Source: an uncultured Spirochaetales bacterium
Lineage (GTDB): Bacteria > Spirochaetota > Spirochaetia > Sphaerochaetales > Sphaerochaetaceae
Length of the DNA: 40,502 nucleotides
NCBI GenBank assembly: GCA_902781545.1
Contig: CACZJR010000011.1
Coordinates: 1 to 40,502, forward strand
Direction: 5' to 3'
The position numbers and the translations under genes are program-made. Positions 28,301-35,719 of this stretch are shown in pieces. Below the pieces are notes generated by a model that saw nothing but the letters and a program-made list of their open reading frames with translations, made no database searches and was not told the origin of the DNA. Numbering within the stretch: the stretch's first letter is position 1; the number at the start of each line of letters is the position of its first letter.

Positions 28301-28822
28301 AAGTACGATTTACTGGGCATGGTCGTCGAGTGCAAGGAGGTCATGACCAAGTCAGGCAGCAAGATGGGACGTCTTGTCATTGAGGACTACAACGGGCGCC
28401 TTGACGTCACTGTGTTCGCAAAGACTTGGGCAATGTGCTCCCTTGGTGTGTCCACAGGAAAGATAATCGGGGTGCGCGGCAGCTTCAAGACATACAACAA
28501 CAATCTTGGATTCTCGGCAGACACAGTATTTGTCGATGTCAACCAGATGAAACCGGAGAGACCCAGAAGAGTCCTGATAGAATTGGATTGGAGCCTTTAT
28601 CCGGGAAGGAACGCACTGCGTGAGATCAGGGCGGTCCTCAGGAAACACCGCGGCACGGCGGATGTGGCCATCATCGTCTACAAGGGGACCAATGATGAGG
28701 GCAAACTCGACGGACGGGTGCGCAGGATTGCGGCCGGAGACAAGTTCAAGGTTGACGGAAGCCGTGAGCTTATCACAGAGCTCAAGGAATGCCAGAGCGT
28801 CCATGATGTATATTCGGAGTGA
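25346..28822 (+). CDS. dnaE: DNA polymerase III subunit alpha
   Basis: The replicative polymerase catalytic subunit; 1158 residues, the usual DnaE1 size. Seen in order: the PHP domain starting HLHNHTDFSLLDGA; the nucleotide-binding segment GAGRGSGAGSM; the catalytic aspartates Asp401 and Asp403 in PDFDIDF (the same numbers as in E. coli) and Asp564 in KMDFLGLKTL; the finger region MVSLYRPGPMEYIP; a helix-hairpin-helix region (AGIKGVGATTVQSI); and the OB-fold DLLGMVVECKEVMTKSG with the C-terminal tail. A short leader separates it from slyX. The next gene starts 6 bases after the stop. Nothing unusual was seen. Confidence 0.97.
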   Translation: MTEFVHLHNHTDFSLLDGAASISRYVAKAKEYGMKALAITDHGNMFGVLDFYDACKKAGIQPIPGCEFYINPEGRTLKDAGNHYYHLILLAMNDKGYHNLMELNSIGYLEGFYYRPRIDNETLAQHSEGLICTSACLAGEIPQKLLAGNIEGAYEVARWYKNLFGDRYYIEIQNHFIPEEIQVLPQLVTLARDLDIKLVATNDIHYIDKADANAHDILLCIGTGAKKADTNRMHFDTQEFYMKSPDEMAELFSQYPDAISNTVELAERCNFDIEFPGPLLPSVDVPPQYKDTKEYLTALSWEGLRRRYPGYENNPEQKKVLEDRLNYELGVILKMGFDGYYLIVRDYIYWAKTHGIPVGAGRGSGAGSMVAYCVDITNVDPIEHDLLFERFLNPERVSLPDFDIDFCYEGRQSVIDYVTEHYGVDRVGQIATFGTLKAKAVVKDVARVLDIPFDESNRITKYILDVLPDEAKAEHVTSLLEWSIRVSPELQETRARGGVYEELFDVSLRLENLSRHVSTHACGVVIGQTALKNYVPLYKDPKSGGISTQYTMNNLERCGLVKMDFLGLKTLTLIRNTERLIRKTNPDFDIEKIKYDDKATFEMLSHGDSMMVFQLESPGMQKNLKLLEPTRFDELDAMVSLYRPGPMEYIPRYIDSKQGRIPIQYPDPSLENLLKPTYGVIVYQEQVMRVAQIIAGFTLGEADTLRKIMGKKKVKEMPAQREKFIKGAMALGHTEEHAADIFHMLEPFAKYGFNKSHSVCYTLLAYRTAYLKCHYRAEFLAANLTNEIGSGDKYKEYLDYVKGQGIEILPPNINDSDLYFNVIGGKLIYGLAGIKGVGATTVQSILDERAANGPYKDFLDFARRSDPKVLNSGVLDGLINSGTFDCFGYNRPTLLANYELAIKSVKEDKDAQMMGQNLLFGADDAEVNNFEMKVQPDYDFMEKLEIEKNYLGFYVSGHPLDSHKTLWENCVKLDLSKPERFTEGIKYDLLGMVVECKEVMTKSGSKMGRLVIEDYNGRLDVTVFAKTWAMCSLGVSTGKIIGVRGSFKTYNNNLGFSADTVFVDVNQMKPERPRRVLIELDWSLYPGRNALREIRAVLRKHRGTADVAIIVYKGTNDEGKLDGRVRRIAAGDKFKVDGSRELITELKECQSVHDVYSE

Positions 28823-28828
28823 TTTGAA

Positions 28829-29488
28829 ATGAGCTTTCTACAGGGCATCTGCTCTTTTATCGCAGGTATTCTCGGAGTCTATTCGGCAGTGATCTTAATC
28901 AGGATCATTGTCTCATGGATTGTCCTTCTCACAAGAAGAAACGGATGGGGTTCTGATGAGTACGGCTTCGGACAGGAGGACCCGGATCATCCGTCTGTCC
29001 TTTATACGGTGGATATGGTGCTGGGAAAGATCTGTGACCCGTACCTTAATCTTTTCAGGGGGGTCAAGGGACTCAGGAAGTCGAACATCGATCTGACACC
29101 GCTTCTTGCCTTTGTGATCCTGAACCTTGTCAGGAGCATCCTCTCATTGTTCTCACAGGTAGGCAGGCTCACATTGTGGACCATACTGGCCATCATTGTC
29201 GACGGACTTTGGAGTTCTCTTGTCTCCTTCCTGCTGATTGTCCTTGTGATCCTCCTGATTGTCAGGCTTATCGCAGGCAGCGGGCACAATCCGAACTCGA
29301 ACAACGTGATCAACTTCATCGATCCGATCATCGACTCACCCGTCAGCTTCGTGTACAGGCTGTTTTTCGGAAAAAGGAAGGCCGATGACCAGAAGGTCGT
29401 CATTGCATCCCTGATCTTCTACATTGTCCTTTACGGTCTTCTCAAGTGGGGCGTGAGTGCTCTGGTTAATTTCCTGATCAGGCTCTGA
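28829..29488 (+). CDS. YggT-family integral membrane protein
   Basis: A 219-residue membrane protein with two related halves, each having a hydrophobic hairpin and a conserved segment (DPYLNLFRGV near residue 67 and DSPVSFVYRLFFG near residue 170). This is the double-domain form of the YggT family, whose members are linked loosely to osmotic stress or cell division, without an established reaction. A hydrophilic loop (GHNPNSNNVIN) separates the halves. It sits between dnaE (6-base gap) and recG (7-base gap) in an apparent operon. Confidence 0.8.
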   Translation: MSFLQGICSFIAGILGVYSAVILIRIIVSWIVLLTRRNGWGSDEYGFGQEDPDHPSVLYTVDMVLGKICDPYLNLFRGVKGLRKSNIDLTPLLAFVILNLVRSILSLFSQVGRLTLWTILAIIVDGLWSSLVSFLLIVLVILLIVRLIAGSGHNPNSNNVINFIDPIIDSPVSFVYRLFFGKRKADDQKVVIASLIFYIVLYGLLKWGVSALVNFLIRL

Positions 29489-29495
29489 GGACCGT

Positions 29496-31553
29496 ATGTT
29501 CGTTGGAGAGCTCTCACAAGACATAAAGACTCTCACAGGTGTGGGTAAGAAGACCCGCGAGGATTACGAGAATCTGGGCGTGCACACACTGTGCGACCTT
29601 GTCTCAATGACTCCCAGAGGTTATGAGGACAGAAGCCACCGCATCTGCATAGGACGTCAGAATGCCGATGACGGGAGCTGGACAAACACATTTGTCCGCG
29701 TGGAGAGCGTGAGCGAGTTCGGTCCTGGCCGAAAGAACGTCAAGATAATTGTGCGTGACACCGAGAACAACCAGAAGGCTTTCCTGATGGGGTTCAACAG
29801 GACATATCTCTCAAAGACCGTCTTCCCCGGCGCCTTCTACCATCTGTACGGGAATGTCACCCCATACGGGACAGGCCTCACTGCATCGCAGTTCGAGCTC
29901 AAGCCCGTCAGGGAGGATGACCTGATTGTCACAGGGGACCTCCTTCTTGACCAGGGGATACTCCCGGTCTACGCATTAAGCGGCGCCCTTACACAGAAGA
30001 CGCTCAGACGCGATGTCAAAGCCGCCCTGTCCATAGTCGGCCATATAGATGACGAGATTCCGCAGAGCCTGATTGACAAATACCGACTGATGCCGCTGGA
30101 CAAGGCATTCAGGGAGATTCATTTCCCGTCTTCAGACAAGAGCCTTAAGGAGGCAAGACGTGCCCTGGCCTTCAGGGAGGTCTTTTATCTTCAGCTTGAG
30201 ACAAAGAGACGGCCGCCTGTTGAGCGTAAGAGGCATGCCATAGACAGCAGGACCTATGCCGCCGAGACAAAGTTCATTGAGAGCCTTCCTTTCACGCTTA
30301 CAGCTGACCAGGTGAAGGTCCTTGATGAGATACGCAAGGACATGAGCGGACCTGAGAGCATGAACCGCCTTCTTCAGGGTGATGTCGGCTCCGGTAAGAC
30401 CCTTGTGGCCTGGGTCTCCGCTCTTCATGCCATCTGCGACGGAGCCCAGGTGGCTTTCATGGCCCCCACGGAGCTTCTTGCCCGCCAGCATGCGCAGGTG
30501 GCAGCAAACCTGTTCAAGGACACCGGCGTTACTGTGGCGTTCCTCAACGGCGAGGTCCACGGCAGGCCCAGACAGCTTCTCCTTGATCAGCTCAAGGCCG
30601 GTAACATTGACCTTCTGATTGGAACCCATGCGCTTTTCTCCAAGGATGTGGAGTACCGCAACCTCAGGTATGTGATAATTGACGAGCAGCACCGGTTCGG
30701 CGTGGAGCAGAGGCGCGCGCTTCTGGAGAAGGGAATAGAGCCTGACGTGCTTCTTATGACCGCGACCCCGATTCCGCGTACGCTTGCCCTGACTGTGTTC
30801 GGGAACCTGAACGTCTCCACCATAAGGACCATGCCCAAGGGCAGGCTTCCTGTGATCACATACCTTGTCGATGACTCAAAACGCGACAAAATGTATGAGG
30901 CTGTGGGTGTTGAGATGAAAAGAGGCCATCAGGCCTACTTCGTTTATCCCAGAATCGATGATGAGGGTAACTCAGATCTCAGGGACGTGGAGAGCATGTA
31001 CCGCTTCCTGTCAACTGAGAAATACCCGGCATTCAGGGGAACCCTGATTCACAGCAGGCTTCCCGAGGAAGAGAAGATAGCAATTCTCAATGATTTTGCC
31101 GCAGGCAAGCTTGATTACCTTGTCTCCACATCGGTTGTGGAGGTGGGAATAGATGTGCCCAATGCGACCTGCATGGTCGTGGAGCACAGCGAGAACTTCG
31201 GACTGTCCGCCCTGCATCAGCTGCGTGGCCGTGTGGGAAGAAGCACGCTTCAGAGCTGGTGCTTTCTGGTCTATGAGAAGACAATCACAGAGGACGGCAA
31301 GAAGAGGCTGTCGGTGCTGAGGCGCACCAATGACGGCTTTGAGATAGCAGAGGAGGATCTGAAGATCCGCGGACCCGGAGAGCTCTCCGGCCTGAAGCAG
31401 AGCGGCTTCCTGCACCTGAAGTTCGCAGACCTTGAGAAGGATGTGTCGATGATGGCATCTGCCCGCGATGAGGTGGATGCTATCCTTGCCTCCGATCCTG
31501 GACTTATCAGCCTGGACAATGCCGTGATACGGCAGGTCCTGGCCTTGAAATAA
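29496..31553 (+). CDS. recG: ATP-dependent DNA helicase RecG
   Basis: Remodels stalled replication forks and branched DNA. The 685 residues match the family. An N-terminal wedge domain (with LTGVGKKTREDYENLGVHT) precedes the helicase core. Walker A is GDVGSGKT (residues 295-302), DEQH at 396-399 is followed by RFGVEQR, the TATPIPRTLA motif III follows, and motif VI is QLRGRVGRS. The C-terminal RecG region (GPGELSGLKQSGF) is present. It is probably co-transcribed with the YggT gene upstream and a small membrane protein gene downstream. Confidence 0.97.
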   Translation: MFVGELSQDIKTLTGVGKKTREDYENLGVHTLCDLVSMTPRGYEDRSHRICIGRQNADDGSWTNTFVRVESVSEFGPGRKNVKIIVRDTENNQKAFLMGFNRTYLSKTVFPGAFYHLYGNVTPYGTGLTASQFELKPVREDDLIVTGDLLLDQGILPVYALSGALTQKTLRRDVKAALSIVGHIDDEIPQSLIDKYRLMPLDKAFREIHFPSSDKSLKEARRALAFREVFYLQLETKRRPPVERKRHAIDSRTYAAETKFIESLPFTLTADQVKVLDEIRKDMSGPESMNRLLQGDVGSGKTLVAWVSALHAICDGAQVAFMAPTELLARQHAQVAANLFKDTGVTVAFLNGEVHGRPRQLLLDQLKAGNIDLLIGTHALFSKDVEYRNLRYVIIDEQHRFGVEQRRALLEKGIEPDVLLMTATPIPRTLALTVFGNLNVSTIRTMPKGRLPVITYLVDDSKRDKMYEAVGVEMKRGHQAYFVYPRIDDEGNSDLRDVESMYRFLSTEKYPAFRGTLIHSRLPEEEKIAILNDFAAGKLDYLVSTSVVEVGIDVPNATCMVVEHSENFGLSALHQLRGRVGRSTLQSWCFLVYEKTITEDGKKRLSVLRRTNDGFEIAEEDLKIRGPGELSGLKQSGFLHLKFADLEKDVSMMASARDEVDAILASDPGLISLDNAVIRQVLALK

Positions 31554-31573
31554 AACCATAGGAGAGAATTACA

Positions 31574-31753
31574 ATGGACGAGAACAACGGAAGAAGTCAG
31601 ACAATCGTCAAGAACTCAGTCAAGACAGGTATCTCTTTCGGAAGTGCGCTGGCAATGGTGATCAGCTTCAGCACATGGCATTCAGTCGGATGGGCCATCC
31701 TCCACGGGATCTTCAGCTGGCTATATGTGATTTATTACATCATCCGTTACTGA
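31574..31753 (+). CDS. Small conserved-type membrane protein, 59 residues
   Basis: A small gene 20 bases after recG, with GGAGAG 7 bases before the ATG. A polar N-terminus (MDENNGRSQT) is followed by ISFGSALAMVISFSTWHSV, then GWAILHGIFSWLYVIYYIIR, i.e. two hydrophobic segments with tryptophans and tyrosines. I have seen similar short proteins annotated as hypothetical in many bacteria; no function is known to me. The length of the membrane segments, the ribosome binding site and the tight operon spacing argue that it is real. Confidence 0.75.
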   Translation: MDENNGRSQTIVKNSVKTGISFGSALAMVISFSTWHSVGWAILHGIFSWLYVIYYIIRY

Positions 31754-31770
31754 TGTGAGGGAAAAATGAG

Positions 31771-32172
31771 ATGAGGAAGACTGTTTTCTCTTTATTGCTG
31801 GCATTGATGCTTCTGGTGTGTCTGACAGGATGTTCCAGGTACAGCTCTCACTACAGCGCGCTGATGTTCGTGCATTCAAATACATCGGATTCCTCCTACA
31901 TGAGCTTCTCCAGCTTCAACGGCACAAAGACATTCAAGATGAACTGCAAGAGCGCCTCCGGAGGACTTCTGGAGTACTCCGCGAAGCTGGAGACCGGCAG
32001 TGCGACCGTCTATTATGACCATGACGGGAACAAGACCGAGCTGTTCACCATAAGGGGCGGAGAGGAGATCGGGAGCACTGCTGTTCCTGTCAGCCTGGGT
32101 CCTGTCTATGTGATTGTCGAGACCAATGAGAAATGCAAGGAAGGGAAGTTTGACTTCAACCTGAAACAGTGA
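31771..32172 (+). CDS. Small lipoprotein of unknown function
   Basis: A 133-residue protein. The signal peptide ends in the lipobox LTGC (Cys21), so the mature protein should be lipid-anchored. The remainder is rich in Ser, Thr, Tyr and Gly, with alternating hydrophobic residues suggesting an all-beta domain (FKMNCKSASGGLLEYSAKLETG, then VYYDHDGNKTELFTI). Two further cysteines occur in the mature part. GAGGGA lies 8 bases before the ATG. It starts 17 bases after the small membrane protein gene and may share its transcript. Not recognised. Confidence 0.8.
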   Translation: MRKTVFSLLLALMLLVCLTGCSRYSSHYSALMFVHSNTSDSSYMSFSSFNGTKTFKMNCKSASGGLLEYSAKLETGSATVYYDHDGNKTELFTIRGGEEIGSTAVPVSLGPVYVIVETNEKCKEGKFDFNLKQ

Positions 32173-32202
32173 TGTCACCGGTTTTTGACAGAAAAACAAA
32201 AT

Positions 32203-32257
32203 TTGACGGGTAACCTCTTGTTTAGTAAATTGTTTTCCGATTGAAAAGATTTTCAAT
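32203..32257 (+). promoter_or_regulatory. Promoter and palindrome upstream of the frameshifted lipoprotein gene
   Basis: TTGACG (32203-32208), 17 bases, TAAATT (32226-32231) is a plausible promoter. A perfect 18-bp palindrome ATTGAAAA-GA-TTTTCAAT (32240-32257) abuts the GGAGG ribosome binding site (32258-32262), so a hairpin there could affect translation, or the site could bind a protein. Confidence 0.45.
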
Positions 32258-32268
32258 GGAGGAAAACA

Positions 32269-33485
32269 ATGAAAGTCAGATTATTCAAGTTTCTAACGAT
32301 TCTGTTTATTGCAGTGGCCCTTTTCTCAATGGTCTCCTGCGCGGAGGAGTCGGCTCCTGCAACACCGGATGCACAGATTCCGTCTGAGGATGGCGGATCA
32401 GCGAAGAATTTCGATGCAAGTGACGCACAGATGGTCCAGAAAGTATTCTCAGACCTTGTGTCGTATATTTCCAAGTTAAGTGATTCCTCAAAGGATGCCG
32501 AGGAAAAGAAGACCACTTATGCGGCAAACGGAAGCCTCAATTTCCATGCTGCGAACAACACTGTTCATGTTGATGCAACAACAATAGAAACGGTTCCTGT
32601 CGCGAAAGCTGATATCCGTTACACCGGCTTCACGGGAAGTGCCACACTCACAGGCGAGACACTGAAAGCGGCGATTGATTACTCTGCATCCATCGACGTA
32701 ATCAACGGAGGAGCAGCCACTACTACTATGCAACAGCAGTATTCATGGATGCTATCTCACATCTTCAGGCTGAGTTCGAGAATGCATCTTTGGCAATCAG
32801 GACACCGGATGAGGTAGAGATCAACCTGGAGATCAAGGGTAGTTTCGGCGTTTCCCTTATGGGCCTTAATCTTGATGTGATTCTCAACGATGGCGACGGA
32901 AATCCGTTCTCAGAGGGTGCCCTTACAATTAACATGGATCTCGGTGTGACTGTTGTCTCCGCCGGACAGACCATCAACGGTACTGTCGGATTAAAGAACC
33001 TGTGCGTCGGAATTAGTTTTACTGATAAGGCTCCGACGAAAGAAGGAACAAAAACAACAACTGAGAGCAAAATCAATTTCGCAGTCGGATATGAGTATCT
33101 GTCAGTCCATGCAAGTTACGGTGATGCCATCATCCTCAATGTTCAGTCAGAGTCAATAAGTGATGGGTATGAGGTCTTCGATCTGGATATCATCACAACC
33201 AAGGTTGAAGACTCGGCTGAGCCTGCAAAGAACAGCTCATCAACCAAATTCAATGTCGATCTTGGCACAAGAGTCGGAGTGGGCCTGTATGTGGAAGGCA
33301 ACTCAATCGGATTGCTTGCTGATGCAGAAATTGATGTTGCGAACAAGTCCTTCAAGGAGCTTGACCTGGACAATGATCTCACGATCACGCCGAAGGCGGC
33401 TCTGGTCAACGGTAAGTATGTCAATCCTTTCCTGTTCTATGAATGCATCAAGGGTGTCATTGATAGCATGGATGCTGCTGAGTGA
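32269..33485 (+). pseudogene. Lipoprotein gene split by a frameshift
   Basis: The first frame (32269-32817) begins with a signal peptide and lipobox (VSC, Cys24) and a beta-rich domain to about residue 152. The second frame (open to 33485) continues with a matching beta-rich protein of the same character (VEINLEIKGSFGVSLMGLNLDV...). The in-frame ATG at 32745 has no ribosome binding site, and the tail of the first frame (SRMHLWQSGHRMR) is unlike the rest. The change of frame needs one lost base (or two gained) between about 32712 and 32745. A joined product would have about 405 residues. No homopolymer or classical slippery site is visible. It could be a recent mutation or a sequence error. 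Function not recognised. Confidence 0.75.
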
Positions 33486-33505
33486 TTGAATTCTGAGAAA
33501 GCATG

Positions 33506-33540
33506 AAGGGGCTGTCGCAATAGCGATGGCCCCTTTCTTT
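33506..33540 (+). terminator. Rho-independent terminator after the split lipoprotein gene
   Basis: AAGGGGC-TG-TCGC pairs with GCGA-TG-GCCCCTT around a 4-base AATA loop, followed by a T-rich run. The outer stem is similar to the terminator at 1724. Confidence 0.85.
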
Positions 33541-33555
33541 ATGCCTTTGTATCAG

Positions 33556-33640
33556 TTATCTACTGAGCACCCTGTTTTCAGACCTGTTTAGTAGATAAAA
33601 TCTACCGTGAGGCCTGGAAAATGAGCCTCTTGGTAGATAA
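33556..33640 (+). repeat. Four-half-site element, a degenerate tandem 42-bp unit, upstream of the exported prephenate dehydratase
   Basis: Half-sites related to GTAGATAA occur at 33556-33564 (reverse), 33590-33598 (forward), 33600-33606 (reverse) and 33632-33640 (forward). Each 42-bp unit is bounded by an inverted pair, and at the junction the two central sites form a perfect palindrome GTAGAT-AAA-ATCTAC (33591-33605). The second unit also contains an inner GAGGC/GCCTC stem. The element ends 18 bases before the -10 box at 33658. Confidence 0.6.
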
Positions 33641-33657
33641 TCTGTTCTTTGCGAATA

Positions 33658-33663
33658 TATAAT
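33658..33663 (+). promoter_or_regulatory. -10 element for the exported prephenate dehydratase gene
   Basis: TATAAT lies 25 bases before the ATG. The -35 region is occupied by the last half-site of the upstream repeat element, and no TTGACA-like box is visible, which suggests regulated or activator-dependent transcription. Confidence 0.55.
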
Positions 33664-33687
33664 GTTTGAAAAAGACGGAGGATTGAA

Positions 33688-34599
33688 ATGAGAAGACTGG
33701 CTCTATCACTGATATCAATCATGCTCTGTTTCGTGCTTGCAGGATGCGCCACAAATGCGTCAGCTGTCATGTACGAAGAATCAGCTGATTATTCATCTGC
33801 TGTAGTCAGCTATCTTGGGCCGGAGGGAACATACACACAGGAGGCATGCGGGCTTTTCTTTGGAAAGCAGGGCACATACATGCCTTATGCGACCGTGCAT
33901 GATGCGGTTGAGGCCCTTGTGCGAGGAGATACGGATTATGCCGTCATCCCGCAGGAGAACACCATTGGCGGGGCTGTGATTGACTATGTGGATGAGCTGA
34001 TAGCCCAGAGCAGTGTCTGTGTGGTAGGGGAGGTCGAGCTTCCGATAAACCAGAACCTTCTTGTTCTTCCAGACTCTGATCTGGGCTTGATAAGGAAGGT
34101 CTATTCCCACAAGCAGGGGATAACACAGGGCAAGGCATGGATGGAGCAAAACATCCCGCAGGCCGAGGTGATTGAGGTCTCGAGCACCGCGGAGGGCGCA
34201 AGGATGGTCGCAGAGTCAAAGGACCCCTCCTGCGCGGCAATAGCATCCGCCGCCTGTGCTGACGTCTACGGCCTTGAGGTTCTGGCAGCAGGCATACAGA
34301 ACAATGAGAGCAACAGGACACGTTTCTACGTCCTGTCAAAGAGAGAGCCCTCATCTGTCACATCCGAGAGGCTTGCATTCATCGCAAAGGGGAGCGCATC
34401 TGATCTTCCTGCCCTCATGTCTGTCCTGGACAAGGCAGGAGCATCGCTGGTCTTCATACATGACAGGCCGGCAAAGACTTTGCTGGGAGAATACAATTAT
34501 GTGATTGAGTGTTCAGGCCTGACATATGAGGAATACCTCAGACTTGCAGGAAAGACATCATTTGAGATTCGCTATCTGGGCAGTTTCCGTTGTTTCTGA
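33688..34599 (+). CDS. Prephenate dehydratase (PheA type) with lipoprotein signal peptide
   Basis: Prephenate dehydratase converts prephenate to phenylpyruvate in phenylalanine synthesis, normally in the cytoplasm. Here 303 residues begin with a lipoprotein signal (MRRLALSLISIMLCFVLAGC, Cys20), followed by the catalytic domain from YLGPEGTYTQEA (near residue 42), IPQENTIGG, and the TRF motif with Thr211 that carries the active-site threonine. A C-terminal ACT-like region follows (about 228-303), with a weakened ligand motif (HDRP instead of ESRP). The ATG has GGAGG upstream, and no internal start with a binding site could give a leaderless cytoplasmic form. The enzyme thus appears to be exported and membrane-anchored. 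It may be active outside, or have become a binding protein. Confidence 0.85.
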   Translation: MRRLALSLISIMLCFVLAGCATNASAVMYEESADYSSAVVSYLGPEGTYTQEACGLFFGKQGTYMPYATVHDAVEALVRGDTDYAVIPQENTIGGAVIDYVDELIAQSSVCVVGEVELPINQNLLVLPDSDLGLIRKVYSHKQGITQGKAWMEQNIPQAEVIEVSSTAEGARMVAESKDPSCAAIASAACADVYGLEVLAAGIQNNESNRTRFYVLSKREPSSVTSERLAFIAKGSASDLPALMSVLDKAGASLVFIHDRPAKTLLGEYNYVIECSGLTYEEYLRLAGKTSFEIRYLGSFRCF

Positions 34600-34632
34600 A
34601 ACAGTGTTATATTAAGTTGACTGAGGAGAGAA

Positions 34633-35145
34633 ATGGAATTCAGAAAAGTTATTCAGGACCGTTATTCATGCAAGAAGTACTCTGACCGCAAGGTTGAGGA
34701 AGATAAGATACTGGCAATCCTTGAGGCAGGACGCTTGGCACCGACTGCGAAGAACCTTCAGGAGCAGCATGTCTATGTGCTTCAGTCAGAGAAGTCGCTG
34801 TCTGAGGTTGATAAGGTGACTCCGTGCCGTTACGGCGCACCTGTTGTCCTTCTGGCGGCTTTTGACAGGAACAATGTCTACACATATCCCGGAGAGAAAA
34901 GGAACTCAGGCATTGAGGATGCGACCATTGTTGCCACGCATCTTGTGCTTGCCGCCGCAGATGAGGGCGTGGACAGCTGCTGGGTGAACCGCTTTGACCC
35001 GGATCTTCTCAAAGAGGGGCTCGGTCTTCCTGAGAACGAGGAGATCCTGATGCTTCTGGATCTCGGTTATGCCGCAGAGGGTGTAAAGCCTCTGGCAAAC
35101 CATTTCTCACGCAAGGCTCTCTCAGAGACCGTCACTTACATTTGA
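34633..35145 (+). CDS. Nitroreductase-family flavoprotein
   Basis: A 170-residue FMN enzyme of the small nitroreductase type, predicted to reduce nitro or quinone-like compounds with NAD(P)H. The N-terminal FMN-binding signature RYSCKKYSDRKV, the LEAGRLAPTAKNLQ segment and the HLVLAAADEGVDSCWVNRFD stretch are typical, and the LGYAAEG motif near the C-terminus is present. A strong GAGGAGAG ribosome binding site precedes the ATG. It follows the prephenate dehydratase gene by 33 bases and is convergent with rsmD. The substrate is unknown. Confidence 0.9.
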   Translation: MEFRKVIQDRYSCKKYSDRKVEEDKILAILEAGRLAPTAKNLQEQHVYVLQSEKSLSEVDKVTPCRYGAPVVLLAAFDRNNVYTYPGEKRNSGIEDATIVATHLVLAAADEGVDSCWVNRFDPDLLKEGLGLPENEEILMLLDLGYAAEGVKPLANHFSRKALSETVTYI

Positions 35146-35157
35146 TCCTAGGATATC

Positions 35158-35718
35158 TCAGGCCTCGTTCCTGTAGAACTTGATCATGTTGCGCCCGTAT
35201 TTGCGGGTGTCTGTTAGCACAAGATCTCCTATTCTCTCAGGCCACTGGTTTTCCTCAGCTGTGGGGAAGTGGATTATGAAAAGGCCCTCAGGCTTGACGC
35301 ACTTGCGCCTGTCAACCAGCTCTGCAAGCTGAATCTTGTTTGACATGGGGAAAGGAGGGTCTGCATAGACAATATCATACTGGATTTGAGCCGTGGGGAT
35401 GAATTTCAGGACATTGGAGAAGAATATCTTGATGTCACAGTCCTCTAGCGCCCAACTGATGTTCTTCTCCATCACCGGCTTCTTCGCACGGTCCATCTCG
35501 ACAAGGTGCACGAGCTTTGCTCCGCGGGAAGCCGCCTCAAGGCCAACGCAGCCGCTTCCTGAGAACAGGTCACAGAATGAGACTCCGTCCAAGGGGCCCA
35601 GGATGGAGAAAAGGGATTCACGCATCCTGTCCATTGCCGGGCGGATCTCAAGCTCTCCGTTGGGTATGATGACTTTGCGGCCGCAGTATTTCCCGCCGGT
35701 GATTCTCATCGTAAGCAT
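35158..35718 (-). CDS. rsmD: 16S rRNA (guanine(966)-N2)-methyltransferase
   Basis: Methylates G966 of 16S rRNA using S-adenosylmethionine. The 186 residues fit the family. MRITGGKYCGRKV opens the conserved domain, RPAMDRMRESLFSILG is the RNA-binding helix region, FCDLFSGSGCVGLEA is the SAM site, and ADPPF is the catalytic motif. The ATG at 35718 lies one base beyond the stop of the upstream gene with GGCAGG before it; the next ATG, at 35709, is also possible. Its position at the end of a molybdenum-hydroxylase-like operon is odd for a ribosome modification gene and probably only reflects transcript sharing. Confidence 0.93.
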   Translation of the reverse strand: MLTMRITGGKYCGRKVIIPNGELEIRPAMDRMRESLFSILGPLDGVSFCDLFSGSGCVGLEAASRGAKLVHLVEMDRAKKPVMEKNISWALEDCDIKIFFSNVLKFIPTAQIQYDIVYADPPFPMSNKIQLAELVDRRKCVKPEGLFIIHFPTAEENQWPERIGDLVLTDTRKYGRNMIKFYRNEA

Positions 35719-35719
35719 A

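Noticed and set aside
32712-32745. Programmed -1 ribosomal frameshift in the split lipoprotein
   Set aside because: No X-XXY-YYZ slippery heptamer is visible; a simple indel explains the data better.
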